A DNA stretch of 18,800 nucleotides from an uncultured Eubacteriales bacterium (GCA_934636325.1 CAKUAK010000051.1:1-18800), one strand, 5' to 3'; shown: positions 8,015 to 15,668, counted from the stretch's first letter. The notes: generated by a model from the sequence alone, not told the origin. Translations and numbers: made by a program.

Positions 8015-9022
8015 CTATGATTTGATGGTCAGATCGACCCCTGTGTAATACCATTTTATTATTTCGTCAAAGGTCTTGCCCTCTTCGGCAAGGGCCTTTG
8101 CGCCGTACTGGCTCATCCCGACGCCGTGGCCATACCCGATGGTATCGAAATACAGTACATCATCCTTGACCGAATATTTGAAGTTTGTCGAATTGAGCCC
8201 CAGCTGGGCGCGCAGCCAGACCCCGCTGACCCTTACTCCGCCGACCGAGACGTCGATCACCCCTCCGGCCTCTGATCTGTTTGAATCCTTGAACCATTTA
8301 TCGGGTGTTTCGGAAAAATCCATTTCGGGGTAAACCAACAGCATCTTCTGCCTGAACTCTTCGGCCGTTATCGTGACCTGGCCGTGATATCGCGGGGCTT
8401 CCTCGCTGCCCGGGCTTTCCACGCTGACCAGATAGGGGGTATCATTGCCCCACACCGAAACGGCGCTCTCGGTCATGGCCGAGGAGGTCGAATGGAAAAC
8501 GGCGGCGATGGGCTGGCCCTTATATGTCGCTATTATCCCGTCGGTATCCTCGACGGCCTTTGCAATCTTGTCGGCATAAAAATCGGCGTTGTCGCCCCAC
8601 ATCTGTGTCTTGTCCGAATCTATATCACAGTAGGCCTTGCAGTGTGTATGGTCGGAGCAGAGCTGCGCGCCGTTGTGCCGCTCGGGGATGGCCATACCGT
8701 CATCATAAAGCTTTAGCGTATACATGGTGTATGTACGGGCGGCAAGGGCCTGGGCCTTGAGGGCTTCTTCAGGAAAAGAGGCCGGCATCTCGGCCGCAAC
8801 GACTCCGCGAAGATAATCGTGAAGGCTGAGGGTCTTTACCTCTCCGCCGTCGAGAAGGGTTATTGATGTTTTCTCGTCAAAAGTATTTCCGTCCCCCACC
8901 GGCTCCGCGCCGTCGGAATATCCGTCCTTACCGTCATCCCGGCTTTCCGTGCCGACGGTAAAGAGCGGCATGGCGAATACGATGGCCAGAACACACAGGA
9001 TCAAGAGAAGCAGCCTTTTCAT
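8015..9022 (-). CDS. spoIID: SpoIID stage II sporulation protein (lytic transglycosylase)
   Basis: SpoIID cleaves glycan strands of septal peptidoglycan during engulfment, acting with SpoIIM and SpoIIP in the mother cell. I place the start at the ATG at 9022 (335 residues) because AAAGGA precedes it by about 7 bases; an upstream ATG-equivalent start at 9052 has no such site. A hydrophobic signal/anchor (about 3-22) is followed by a variable linker. The SpoIID domain then contains LHDYLRGVVAAEMPASF, with the probable catalytic Glu78, ALAARTYTMY, a Cys/His cluster (CSDHTHCKAYC, about 122-132) matching the family's metal site, and the diagnostic C-terminal GYGHGVGMSQYGA. The neighbour downstream is the SpoIIQ-like gene, an order common in Clostridia. 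No membrane partner genes (spoIIM, spoIIP) are in the window. Confidence 0.95.
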   Translation of the reverse strand: MKRLLLLILCVLAIVFAMPLFTVGTESRDDGKDGYSDGAEPVGDGNTFDEKTSITLLDGGEVKTLSLHDYLRGVVAAEMPASFPEEALKAQALAARTYTMYTLKLYDDGMAIPERHNGAQLCSDHTHCKAYCDIDSDKTQMWGDNADFYADKIAKAVEDTDGIIATYKGQPIAAVFHSTSSAMTESAVSVWGNDTPYLVSVESPGSEEAPRYHGQVTITAEEFRQKMLLVYPEMDFSETPDKWFKDSNRSEAGGVIDVSVGGVRVSGVWLRAQLGLNSTNFKYSVKDDVLYFDTIGYGHGVGMSQYGAKALAEEGKTFDEIIKWYYTGVDLTIKS

Positions 9023-9066
9023 TTTTATTCCTTTCAAAAAAGTTTTCTGCAATTTCTTTGCGTTTT

Positions 9067-9095
9067 ATGTTATAATCATTTTTGAACCGATATGG
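9067..9095 (-). promoter_or_regulatory. weak candidate sigma-E-type promoter of spoIID
   Basis: Read on the - strand, CCATATC (9095-9089) and TATAACAT (9074-9067) are separated by 14 bases, the spacing of sigma-E promoters. The -10 matches the CATACAAT-type consensus only partly. spoIID is sigma-E-controlled in Bacillus. It overlaps the opposing -10 of the membrane-protein gene. Confidence 0.3.
9068..9076 (+). promoter_or_regulatory. candidate extended -10 promoter of the membrane-protein gene
   Basis: TGTTATAAT is a perfect extended -10 (TGnTATAAT), with no clear -35. It would give a leader of about 75 bases to the ATG at 9159. That leader holds an inverted repeat, CCGATAT (9087-9093) with ATATCGG (9110-9116). 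Confidence 0.45.
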
Positions 9096-9158
9096 CGGCT
9101 GGATCCGTGATATCGGCTTTGCCTATGTAACTATTCTATGCAGATTGGAAGCTGAATT

Positions 9159-10049
9159 ATGAAAATATCGCGTAAAATGACCTTGCTCATCTGCGCCGTC
9201 ATATCCGGCGCTCTCATCGGCGCTTACCGCGTGCTGGCTGTCGACCCTGCACATCCCGGCGGGCTCTATTACGGCCTCTGCGGCGGCGTCCTTGCCCTGT
9301 TCGGGCTGATGGCCGTTCTTCAGGGCAGCCGCCCTTCGCCCCAGACCCATATCTCGGGCACAGGCTTCAAAACGGCCTCTGTCATATCCTCCTTCATGCT
9401 TTTTGCCGCCTCGGGCATAGAGCTCATTTCCATGTTCAACGACCGGATCGACATCCTTCTGGCCTGCGCGCTGGCCCTTGCCCTTATCTCGGCCTTCGCC
9501 TTTATCTTTACGGCATCATCTTCGGACGCCGAAAAGGCCGGGATGTTCTCTGTCGTGCCGGTATTCTTCATGAGCATTTTCCTGCTTCAGATGTATAAGG
9601 AATATGCCGCGGCATGCCCCAACATGAACGTATATGCCACAGAGATGGTCTCTGTCGCCCTTATGACCCTTGCGGCATATGCGGTCACGTCGATGCGTTT
9701 TCTTGGCTTGTCGCGCAGCTTTGTCATCAGCTTCTCCATTCCCGGCGCGATCATGCTGACATCCCTTATGACGGTCAGCCGCCTTCTGTCGATCGGCAGA
9801 TATGATCAGATTATCACCCTTGCCCAGCTGGCCGCCGTTATAGCCATGGCAATCTACTGCGCCGCATGGTATCTCTGCCCCCCTGTGAAATATGTCAGGC
9901 AGGATGAAGCCAACGACAGTGTTGAATCGGCGGCAAAGGACAATATGTCCTTCTTTGACGTTGAGAAGCACGACGCCCCTGTCGTTCCCGATATCGACTC
10001 TATAATAGACGAGGTCAAAAACAGCACCGACGACAGCGACAAAAACTGA
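9159..10049 (+). CDS. hypothetical eight-helix membrane protein with acidic cytoplasmic tail
   Basis: I do not recognise this 296-residue protein. It has about eight hydrophobic helices (roughly 8-28, 37-57, 71-92, 98-120, 128-146, 160-180, 184-207, 215-240). A hydrophilic, Asp/Glu/Lys-rich C-terminal tail (about 245-296) ends in a DSIIDEVKNSTDD-type acidic stretch. No transporter signature, charged pore residues or enzymatic motif stand out inside the helices; they are rich in Ala, Met, Ser and Leu. The ribosome binding site is weak (GGAAG). It is divergent from spoIID and shares its promoter region, so a link to sporulation or envelope work is possible but unproven. A terminator follows its stop, so it is a single-gene unit. 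Confidence 0.8.
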   Translation: MKISRKMTLLICAVISGALIGAYRVLAVDPAHPGGLYYGLCGGVLALFGLMAVLQGSRPSPQTHISGTGFKTASVISSFMLFAASGIELISMFNDRIDILLACALALALISAFAFIFTASSSDAEKAGMFSVVPVFFMSIFLLQMYKEYAAACPNMNVYATEMVSVALMTLAAYAVTSMRFLGLSRSFVISFSIPGAIMLTSLMTVSRLLSIGRYDQIITLAQLAAVIAMAIYCAAWYLCPPVKYVRQDEANDSVESAAKDNMSFFDVEKHDAPVVPDIDSIIDEVKNSTDDSDKN

Positions 10050-10075
10050 GCCTGTTTTATCACTCTATAAAAATC

Positions 10076-10112
10076 AAACGCCTTTTGCTTGTGTCAAAAG
10101 GCGTTTATTTTT
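10076..10112. terminator. bidirectional terminator between the membrane-protein gene and the LysR gene
   Basis: A perfect 12-bp stem, AAACGCCTTTTG (10076-10087) with CAAAAGGCGTTT (10095-10106), encloses a 7-base loop. ATTTTTG follows on the + strand and A-rich DNA lies on the other side. Confidence 0.88.
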
Positions 10113-10114
10113 GT

Positions 10115-11017
10115 CTATTTTACAATAAGGCGTCCGTTTATATCCCAGTATGCCCTTGAAAACTCTTCCGTAAAAATGCTTTCGGCATCGTTGGGCTTAT
10201 GCTCGGAACGGTGTATGAGAAAATCGCTCATTTCGCCGCGGCCGTCGTCATAGCTTTTCATGACAAGGTCATAGCGTCTTGCGATATCGGCCGGGAAGGG
10301 GCGGGATAGCATATAGCTGCCGGGGATAGAGACCAGCATCGACAGGCAGGTAGAGACCGATCTGGCGCAGACCAGCCTTGCGGCGCCGCCCTCGTCCTTG
10401 CGCCCGCCCGATGTGACAAGGGTATATTCCTCAAGCATATCGGCTGTCACCATGTCGTTTCCGGCAAGCGGATGGTCGCTGTGGAGTATAAGAGCATGGC
10501 GGAAGCCGCCGACCGGCATACATCTGACATTGCGCTCCCAAAGCGCCTGCTGGAGGGTATCCATATCGGCGCTGCTCGATTTGATTATACCGATATGGCA
10601 CTCGTCATGCAAGACATGCTCCAGCGCGTCGGTAGAGGTGCACTCTTCAAGATAACAGTCGTAATTGCCGTCGCGGCTCAAAATATCGGCTGTACGCTCG
10701 AAGGCGTAAAGCAGGCTGCATGAGCTTTGACCCGCCACGCGGAAATGCTGGCGGCGTCCGCGGCTGTTTTTGAACATATCCTCGAGCTCCTGGGATTCCC
10801 TGACGATCTCGCGGGCCTTGTTGAGAAATATCCTGCCGTTCTCGGTCGGTACGATGCCCTTTGACGTTCGCCGGAATATCTTTATCTCGGCGACATCCTC
10901 CAGCTCTTTGATGACGCGGCTCAGGTTGGGCTGGCCCATATAAAGATTTTCGGCCGCCTTTGTTATAGAGCCCGTCTTTTCGACCTCTATGGCGTATTTT
11001 AAATGAGTTAGGTTCAT
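10115..11017 (-). CDS. LysR-family transcriptional regulator
   Basis: This 300-residue cytoplasmic DNA-binding protein has the classic N-terminal winged helix-turn-helix of LysR regulators (about 1-60): MNLTHLKYAIEVEKTGSITKAAENL, then QPNLSRVIKELE and FRRTSKGIVPTENG. The rest (about 90-300) would be the effector-binding domain; it is divergent and gives no hint of the inducer. LysR regulators usually control a divergent neighbour, but here the gene upstream (the PBP gene) is on the same strand, 73 bases away across a hairpin, and the downstream gene converges. No target is therefore evident from context. A GAGG-type ribosome binding site lies about 10 bases before the ATG, weak for this window. 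Confidence 0.9.
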   Translation of the reverse strand: MNLTHLKYAIEVEKTGSITKAAENLYMGQPNLSRVIKELEDVAEIKIFRRTSKGIVPTENGRIFLNKAREIVRESQELEDMFKNSRGRRQHFRVAGQSSCSLLYAFERTADILSRDGNYDCYLEECTSTDALEHVLHDECHIGIIKSSSADMDTLQQALWERNVRCMPVGGFRHALILHSDHPLAGNDMVTADMLEEYTLVTSGGRKDEGGAARLVCARSVSTCLSMLVSIPGSYMLSRPFPADIARRYDLVMKSYDDGRGEMSDFLIHRSEHKPNDAESIFTEEFSRAYWDINGRLIVK

Positions 11018-11044
11018 CTCTTTATCTCGCCTCTATATCAATTT

Positions 11045-11076
11045 CCAAGCCCCCGGCGGCATATCCGGGGGCTTGG
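11045..11076. terminator. strong hairpin after the PBP gene, probable terminator
   Basis: A perfect 12-bp stem, CCAAGCCCCCGG (11045-11056) with CCGGGGGCTTGG (11065-11076), encloses an 8-base loop. On the - strand, the direction of the PBP gene, it is followed by AAATTGA, so the T tract is poor. On the + strand it is followed by TCTTT. It may end PBP transcription only partially, allowing some readthrough into the LysR gene. Confidence 0.55.
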
Positions 11077-11090
11077 TCTTTATCGGGATA

Positions 11091-13580
11091 TCAGCGTCTG
11101 TTTCCGTTGTTATTATCGGGGAAAAGGCTGTTCCACCAGTCGTCAAAGGTGCTGCCCCCCTGATCGGGATCGGGCATATTATCCATCCAGTCGTCGACAT
11201 CATCGGGACCCAGAGGCGGATTCTCCTGATCGGGCCACTTATTGGGATCGTCGACGGCGTTGCCGTCGTTATCGGCATTATGGATATCACAGACCTCGTC
11301 GGGCTTTATGCAGTATGCGCTGTCGCTGACGCTGACGGCGACCGGGAAGTTCCTGTCTTCAGCAAGTATCCTTGCCACCTGCTTGACCTCGTCGATGGGG
11401 CAGAACTCGTTTGCCTGCTTGCCGCTCTCGGCGCAGATCTCGGTCATGACATGGACATTACAGGTCTCGGTGGGCACGTCCTCTCTTGCGACATAGGCCG
11501 TGGCTATCCTGCTGCCGCGCTCGTCCTTGGAACAGTTTTCCGAGGGCAGAAGGCCGCTGTCGAGGCAATAGCTGACCGACACCAGTTCTGTCGATTCATT
11601 GAACTTTTTCGCCTCGAGGCCGCTGTGGACGCGTGACATTACCTCTTTCCAGAGATAAAGGGCCGGGTTCATTGAAACACCCTTTACCTCCTGCTGGCGG
11701 TCATAACCGAACCAGACGACGCCGGTATAATAGGGCGTGATGCCGGCAAACCAGCGATCATAGTTGCTGGTCGTCGTACCTGTCTTGCCTCCGACCTCGA
11801 TGCCGCCGCCCAGCGCGGCCCGTGTTCCTGTGCCGTTGCTGACGACATTTTTGAGAAGCTCTATCATATATGTGGCCGTTTTAGAGCTCATGGCCTGTGT
11901 CTTTTCCGATGTATTTTCAAGAAGCAGCTCGCCGCTCGAGCTGTATATCTTTGTATAAAGCACCGGCTTTGTATAATATCCGTCATTGGTGAAGGAGGAA
12001 TATGCCGCCGCCATGTCAATGACCGTCACGCCGTCGGTAAGACCGCCCAGCGCCATTGGGCCGAGGCTGACGTCCGACTGCACCTCGGTATCGCCGTTCT
12101 TCTTTGTTACCGTCCTCGCCTGGACGAGGGTCGACATATTGAGCCTGTTATATGCAAAGTCAAAGGACTTTTCCGGCGTAAGCCTCATCGTGACATCGAC
12201 GGCTATCGTATTGAGCGACTGGGCGATACCGCGGAGTATCGTCGTTTTGCCGCTATATACATTGTTTTCGTTTTTTGGCCATCCGCTTTCACGGATCTCA
12301 AAATTCTTAGGCACGTCGTCGATAACGGTAATCGGGGTTATAAGTCCCGCTTCGATAGCCGGAGCATAGACTGTAAGAGGCTTTATCGAGGAACCGGGGG
12401 AACGCTTCGTCTGGGTCGCCCTGTTGAGGACGCGGTTGCCCTGCTTCTCTCCCCTGCCTCCGTAAAGGGCCTTGACCTCGCCGGTATAGGGATCCATAAG
12501 GACCATTGCCGCCTGGGGCATCGTGCCGTCGGTGCCCATCTTTCCCGGGAAATTATCGGTATCGGTGAACACCTCGTCCATGGCCGCCTGTATATCGACG
12601 TCGATGGTCGAAACTATCTTCAGGCCGCCGGTATAAAGCAGCAGCTGGGCTGTATCCCTGCTGTATCCCTTCTGCTCGACAAGATCGTTTATGACCGAGC
12701 TTATGATGGCATCGACAAAATACGACTGATACTGCCCGTTCTCGCCGCTCTCGCTGCTGCGCACAGGCTTGACATCCTCGGAAACCGCCTGGTCGTACTG
12801 CTCCTGAGTGATTTTCTCATACTTGAGCATTTCTTTAAGAACAATGGTGCGGCGCTCGGCGTTGTATTCCGGGAATCTGAAGAGATCGTATTTATACGGA
12901 TTCTTGGTTATTCCCGCGATCGACGCGCATTCGGCAAGGGTCAACTCGTTGAGTTCTTTTCCGAAATAGGTCTGGGCCGCCTGCCTGACTCCATAGGCAC
13001 GCTGGCCGAAGAAGATGGTGTTGAGATACATCTCAAGGATATCGTCCTTGCTGTAGTTCTTCTCGAGCTCCAGCGCGCGCATGACCTCCTGTATTTTACG
13101 CTTTACAGAGGTCTCGTCATCGCCCGTTAGGTTTTTGATGAGCTGCTGTGTGATGGTCGAACCGCCACCGAAATTATCGCGGAACTTTACGACATAATTG
13201 AGCGCCGCACCGATGGTCCTCTTCCAGTCGACGCCGTGATGGGTCTTGAACCTTGCGTCCTCGACCGAAATAAAGGCGTCCTGAAGCATCTGCGGTATCT
13301 CTTCGATATCTGCCCAGACACGGTTCTCCGTGCCGTGGAGCTGCTCGAGCTCGACCTCCTGGCCGGTCTCTTTATCTATATAATAGATAAAGCTGGTGAA
13401 GTTAAGGCGGAAGCTGTCGAGGTCGATATCGACGTCGGAGCTGACGTAGGTCTTGATGTAATATGCAAATGCGACGCCGCATATCGCCGTACATGTCAAG
13501 CCGATGAGCAGGAGCGTAACCAGCACGAAGCCTGTATAGCGCAGCGCGCGCTTTGCCTTTTTGTTTTTCTGTATAGTCAC
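11091..13580 (-). CDS. class A penicillin-binding protein (PBP1A type; GT51 transglycosylase plus transpeptidase)
   Basis: This 829-residue bifunctional enzyme polymerises glycan strands from lipid II and cross-links them outside the membrane. It has one N-terminal anchor (about 17-42). A GT51 domain (about 75-260) holds catalytic Glu107 in VEDARF, GGGSTITQQLIKN and EMYLNTIFFG. A transpeptidase domain carries the three active-site motifs: SSIK (Ser397), SLN (Ser455) and KTG (Lys599). The C-terminal part (about 680-760) has several cysteines with two CxxH motifs (TCNVH and VCDIH). It ends in a tail of about 65 residues rich in Asp, Pro, Asn, Gly and Trp instead of PASTA domains. The start codon is GTG, 8 bases after GGAGGAG. 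It is divergent from the BofC-like gene. Confidence 0.95.
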   Translation of the reverse strand: MTIQKNKKAKRALRYTGFVLVTLLLIGLTCTAICGVAFAYYIKTYVSSDVDIDLDSFRLNFTSFIYYIDKETGQEVELEQLHGTENRVWADIEEIPQMLQDAFISVEDARFKTHHGVDWKRTIGAALNYVVKFRDNFGGGSTITQQLIKNLTGDDETSVKRKIQEVMRALELEKNYSKDDILEMYLNTIFFGQRAYGVRQAAQTYFGKELNELTLAECASIAGITKNPYKYDLFRFPEYNAERRTIVLKEMLKYEKITQEQYDQAVSEDVKPVRSSESGENGQYQSYFVDAIISSVINDLVEQKGYSRDTAQLLLYTGGLKIVSTIDVDIQAAMDEVFTDTDNFPGKMGTDGTMPQAAMVLMDPYTGEVKALYGGRGEKQGNRVLNRATQTKRSPGSSIKPLTVYAPAIEAGLITPITVIDDVPKNFEIRESGWPKNENNVYSGKTTILRGIAQSLNTIAVDVTMRLTPEKSFDFAYNRLNMSTLVQARTVTKKNGDTEVQSDVSLGPMALGGLTDGVTVIDMAAAYSSFTNDGYYTKPVLYTKIYSSSGELLLENTSEKTQAMSSKTATYMIELLKNVVSNGTGTRAALGGGIEVGGKTGTTTSNYDRWFAGITPYYTGVVWFGYDRQQEVKGVSMNPALYLWKEVMSRVHSGLEAKKFNESTELVSVSYCLDSGLLPSENCSKDERGSRIATAYVAREDVPTETCNVHVMTEICAESGKQANEFCPIDEVKQVARILAEDRNFPVAVSVSDSAYCIKPDEVCDIHNADNDGNAVDDPNKWPDQENPPLGPDDVDDWMDNMPDPDQGGSTFDDWWNSLFPDNNNGNRR

Positions 13581-13620
13581 TGTTGTTTCTCCTCCGAAGA
13601 AATATGCGGCCTGTCACACC

Positions 13621-13740
13621 GCCCGGCAAAAGCCGATAAAACAACCATTATATCTAGCAGTATACCACATGAGCGCCCGAAAAGCAAAATCTATTTGCCC
13701 GCGCATGATATCCCATGTATCAAGGCGGCTTTTGCCGGGC
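13621..13740. repeat. perfect 15-bp inverted repeat in the pbp/BofC-like divergent region
   Basis: GCCCGGCAAAAGCCG (13621-13635) and its exact reverse complement CGGCTTTTGCCGGGC (13726-13740) are 90 bases apart. Each arm contains its own dyad, CGGC-AAAA-GCCG. The arms flank the promoter region: one is in the PBP leader, the other just upstream of the BofC-like ribosome binding site. Confidence 0.75.
13659..13687 (-). promoter_or_regulatory. candidate sigma-A promoter of the PBP gene
   Basis: On the - strand, TTGCTT (13687-13682), a 17-base spacer, and TATACT (13664-13659). Transcription would start near 13652, and one inverted-repeat arm (13621-13635) would lie in the leader. Confidence 0.6.
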
Positions 13741-13771
13741 ATACTGTCTAAAAAAGAGGTGCGCACTTTAT

Positions 13772-14062
13772 ATGAAATTACCGGTATACGCAAAGATGAC
13801 CGCGGCCTGCGCGGCTGCCGCAGCCGTCGCCGCCGCACTTTATGGCACGGCCGCGTCGGAGGCCGATCCACCGCCCAAATACCTTGTGCGCGAATCGGAC
13901 GGCATTGTCGCCGTCTACTCCGGCGTCAGCGGAGAGCTCATAACGGCAATCGACTATCCGGTCGCCGGGCTTCCCCGCGCCGACAGGGATCTGCTGTCGG
14001 ACGGCATCGCCGTCGAAAGCGACGACGAGCTGGCCATGCTGCTTGAAGATTATCAAGGATAA
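13772..14062 (+). CDS. small BofC C-terminal-domain-like membrane protein
   Basis: This 96-residue protein has an N-terminal Ala-rich hydrophobic segment (about 8-28, a membrane anchor or signal peptide) and a short C-terminal domain (about 35-95). The pattern YLVRESDGIVAVYSG, then a LPRADRDLLSDGI segment and ESDDELAMLLEDY, is that of BofC C-terminal-domain proteins, small proteins common in Clostridia. BofC in Bacillus is a forespore protein that modulates the SpoIVB checkpoint of sigma-K activation; whether these short clostridial proteins do the same is not known to me. I use the ATG at 13772, which has GAGGTG about 10 bases upstream; the open frame extends further upstream but without such a site. 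It is a single-gene unit with a terminator, divergent from the PBP gene. Confidence 0.75.
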   Translation: MKLPVYAKMTAACAAAAAVAAALYGTAASEADPPPKYLVRESDGIVAVYSGVSGELITAIDYPVAGLPRADRDLLSDGIAVESDDELAMLLEDYQG

Positions 14063-14067
14063 AAACA

Positions 14068-14108
14068 GGGGGCTGATCCGCCGCGGACAGCCCCCTTATT
14101 TATTTTAT
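14068..14108. terminator. bidirectional terminator between the BofC-like gene and the anti-sigma gene
   Basis: A stem of GGGGGCTG (14068-14075) with CAGCCCCC (14088-14095), extended inside by TCCGC/GCGGA, is followed by TTATTTATTTTAT. It serves both converging genes. Confidence 0.85.
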
Positions 14109-14124
14109 ATCCAAGGCCCCGGGG

Positions 14125-15063
14125 CTATTCCCCGTCGAGCTCTATTATAACAAGGCCATCCTCTGCTTCGGCGTCTATCGTGAAATATTCGCCGTCCTGG
14201 TCATCGTACACATCAAAACCATTCTCTGTCATACTGCAGCTGATCTGTTCTCTGACCGACAGATCATTTTTGACATCAATAAGCAAAGTCATTCCGGGAT
14301 AAACATCACCGGCCTGATCGGCAAAAACATCGGGCAGATCCTGGCTCTGCCCAAAGGCCACCATATAAAAACCGTATCCGCTGAATTGACCGTCCAACGC
14401 CGCCGAAAGCTCTTCGACCCGCGCGGTCAATTCCTCGCCGCTGTCTGTATAGCTTTCCATATCGATCTGTTTCAGGACGGTCACATTGCCTTCCGCCGAA
14501 TTGAACCATCCGGTCATCGTGCTGTCGATCGTCACCGGATAGGAGCTTCCGGTCTTTCTGTCGACCGTCTCTCCACCCCCACCGTCTTCTCCGTCGGCGG
14601 CCTCTTCATCGGCCTGGCTGCCGTCGGCCGGAATAAGCGACATCTGCGGCGCGGCCATCATCAGATCGGCCGTCTCGGCACTGCCCGACATATTGGCGCT
14701 TTCGTATGAGTTATCGCTGCTCCCGAATGATATGATCCCGCTTTTCACACCGATGACGCCGGCAAAGACTATCATTATCGCCGCGGCCACCGCGCCGATG
14801 ACAGGCGGGGCCTTCCGCCCAAAGCGCAGCGGCTTTTTCCCGCCGCCCCGGCTTTGCTCTACGGCCGACATTATCGAAGCGTGCAGATCATCCGGGAAGT
14901 CGATATCATCCATATGCCCCGAAACAAAGCTGAGCTCATCATAGTATGCCCGGCATGCCGGACAGTGATCCATGTGATCCCTGAGCTGAAGCTCTTCCTC
15001 CGGAGACAATTCACCGTCGATAAGCTGGCTTATCAACAACTTGTTTCCATTGCAAACTTTCAT
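14125..15063 (-). CDS. zinc-finger transmembrane anti-sigma factor
   Basis: This protein of about 312 residues should hold the ECF sigma factor encoded upstream inactive at the membrane. The N-terminus is a zf-HC2/ZAS zinc-binding anti-sigma domain with His30-x3-Cys34-x2-Cys37 in HMDHCPAC. One membrane helix (about 86-108) follows. The large extracytoplasmic part (about 200 residues) is acidic, with an Asp/Glu/Gly-rich linker and a C-terminal domain of unknown fold; it may sense the signal or be cut by regulated proteolysis. The ATG at 15063 is preferred because AAGGAAG lies 7 bases ahead. An ATG at 15081 overlaps the sigma stop codon (ATGA) but lacks a site. It is the last gene of the operon before a terminator. 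Confidence 0.88.
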   Translation of the reverse strand: MKVCNGNKLLISQLIDGELSPEEELQLRDHMDHCPACRAYYDELSFVSGHMDDIDFPDDLHASIMSAVEQSRGGGKKPLRFGRKAPPVIGAVAAAIMIVFAGVIGVKSGIISFGSSDNSYESANMSGSAETADLMMAAPQMSLIPADGSQADEEAADGEDGGGGETVDRKTGSSYPVTIDSTMTGWFNSAEGNVTVLKQIDMESYTDSGEELTARVEELSAALDGQFSGYGFYMVAFGQSQDLPDVFADQAGDVYPGMTLLIDVKNDLSVREQISCSMTENGFDVYDDQDGEYFTIDAEAEDGLVIIELDGE

Positions 15064-15077
15064 ATCAGATCTTCCTT

Positions 15078-15668
15078 TCATGGATTAGACCGAAAGGATG
15101 CGGGTTTGTTCCCGTATTGTAACAGGTATTTTCTCATTCGTTCTCTTGCACGGGAAATTCTTGATTTTACCGTTCCTATTTCCAGCTTAAGTGTGTCGGA
15201 TATCTCTTCATAAGAAAGCCCGCATACATCGCGCATTATTATTATATCGCGGTAATTGGGCGGAAGGGATTCTATGCCGTCACGTATCGTTCGGTTGAGC
15301 TCGGCGCGCTCGTAAATATCGACCGGGTCATAACGGTCGTCCCTTATCTCATTTACATATGTGCCTTTTTCATCGTCGGGCATCTCCAGCGGCAGCTCGT
15401 TGCGGCTGCCGCGCTTTTTGATGCCGTCCTTACATACATTTATCGTTATCCGATAAAGCCATGTAGAAAAGCTGCTGTCCTCGTTGAACTTGCCAAGAAA
15501 TCTGAATACCCTTATAAAGACCTCCTGAGACATATCGAGGGCGTCGGCCTCGTTCCCGAGATACCGGTATGCCGTCGCATAGACCTTCTTCTCATACATG
15601 GTCACAAGCTGTTCAAAGGCCGCCTGTTCTCCTTCCTTGGCCCTTCGAACGAGCTCCTTCTCGTTCAT
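15078..15668 (-). CDS. ECF (sigma-70 family) RNA polymerase sigma factor
   Basis: This 196-residue regulator directs RNA polymerase to stress promoters when released from its anti-sigma partner. Region 2 is seen in FEQLVTMYEKKVYATAYRYL, DALDMSQEVFIRVFR and FSTWLYRITINVCKD. Region 4 (about 130-185) has LPPNYRDIIIMRDVCGLSYEE and GTVKSRISRARERM, a clear helix-turn-helix. It resembles the SigW/RpoE group with RsiW-like partners. GGAGGTG, 7 bases before the ATG, lies within the last codons of the dus gene, and only 4 bases separate the two genes. The anti-sigma gene follows immediately. I found no convincing ECF-type promoter at the operon head, so autoregulation is not evident. Confidence 0.95.
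   Translation of the reverse strand: MNEKELVRRAKEGEQAAFEQLVTMYEKKVYATAYRYLGNEADALDMSQEVFIRVFRFLGKFNEDSSFSTWLYRITINVCKDGIKKRGSRNELPLEMPDDEKGTYVNEIRDDRYDPVDIYERAELNRTIRDGIESLPPNYRDIIIMRDVCGLSYEEISDTLKLEIGTVKSRISRARERMRKYLLQYGNKPASFRSNP

Noticed and set aside
11073..11636. + strand open frame (187 codons) opposite the end of the PBP gene
   Set aside because: It is Ile/Val/Gly-rich only because it mirrors the Asp/Pro/Asn-rich PBP tail; no ribosome binding site.
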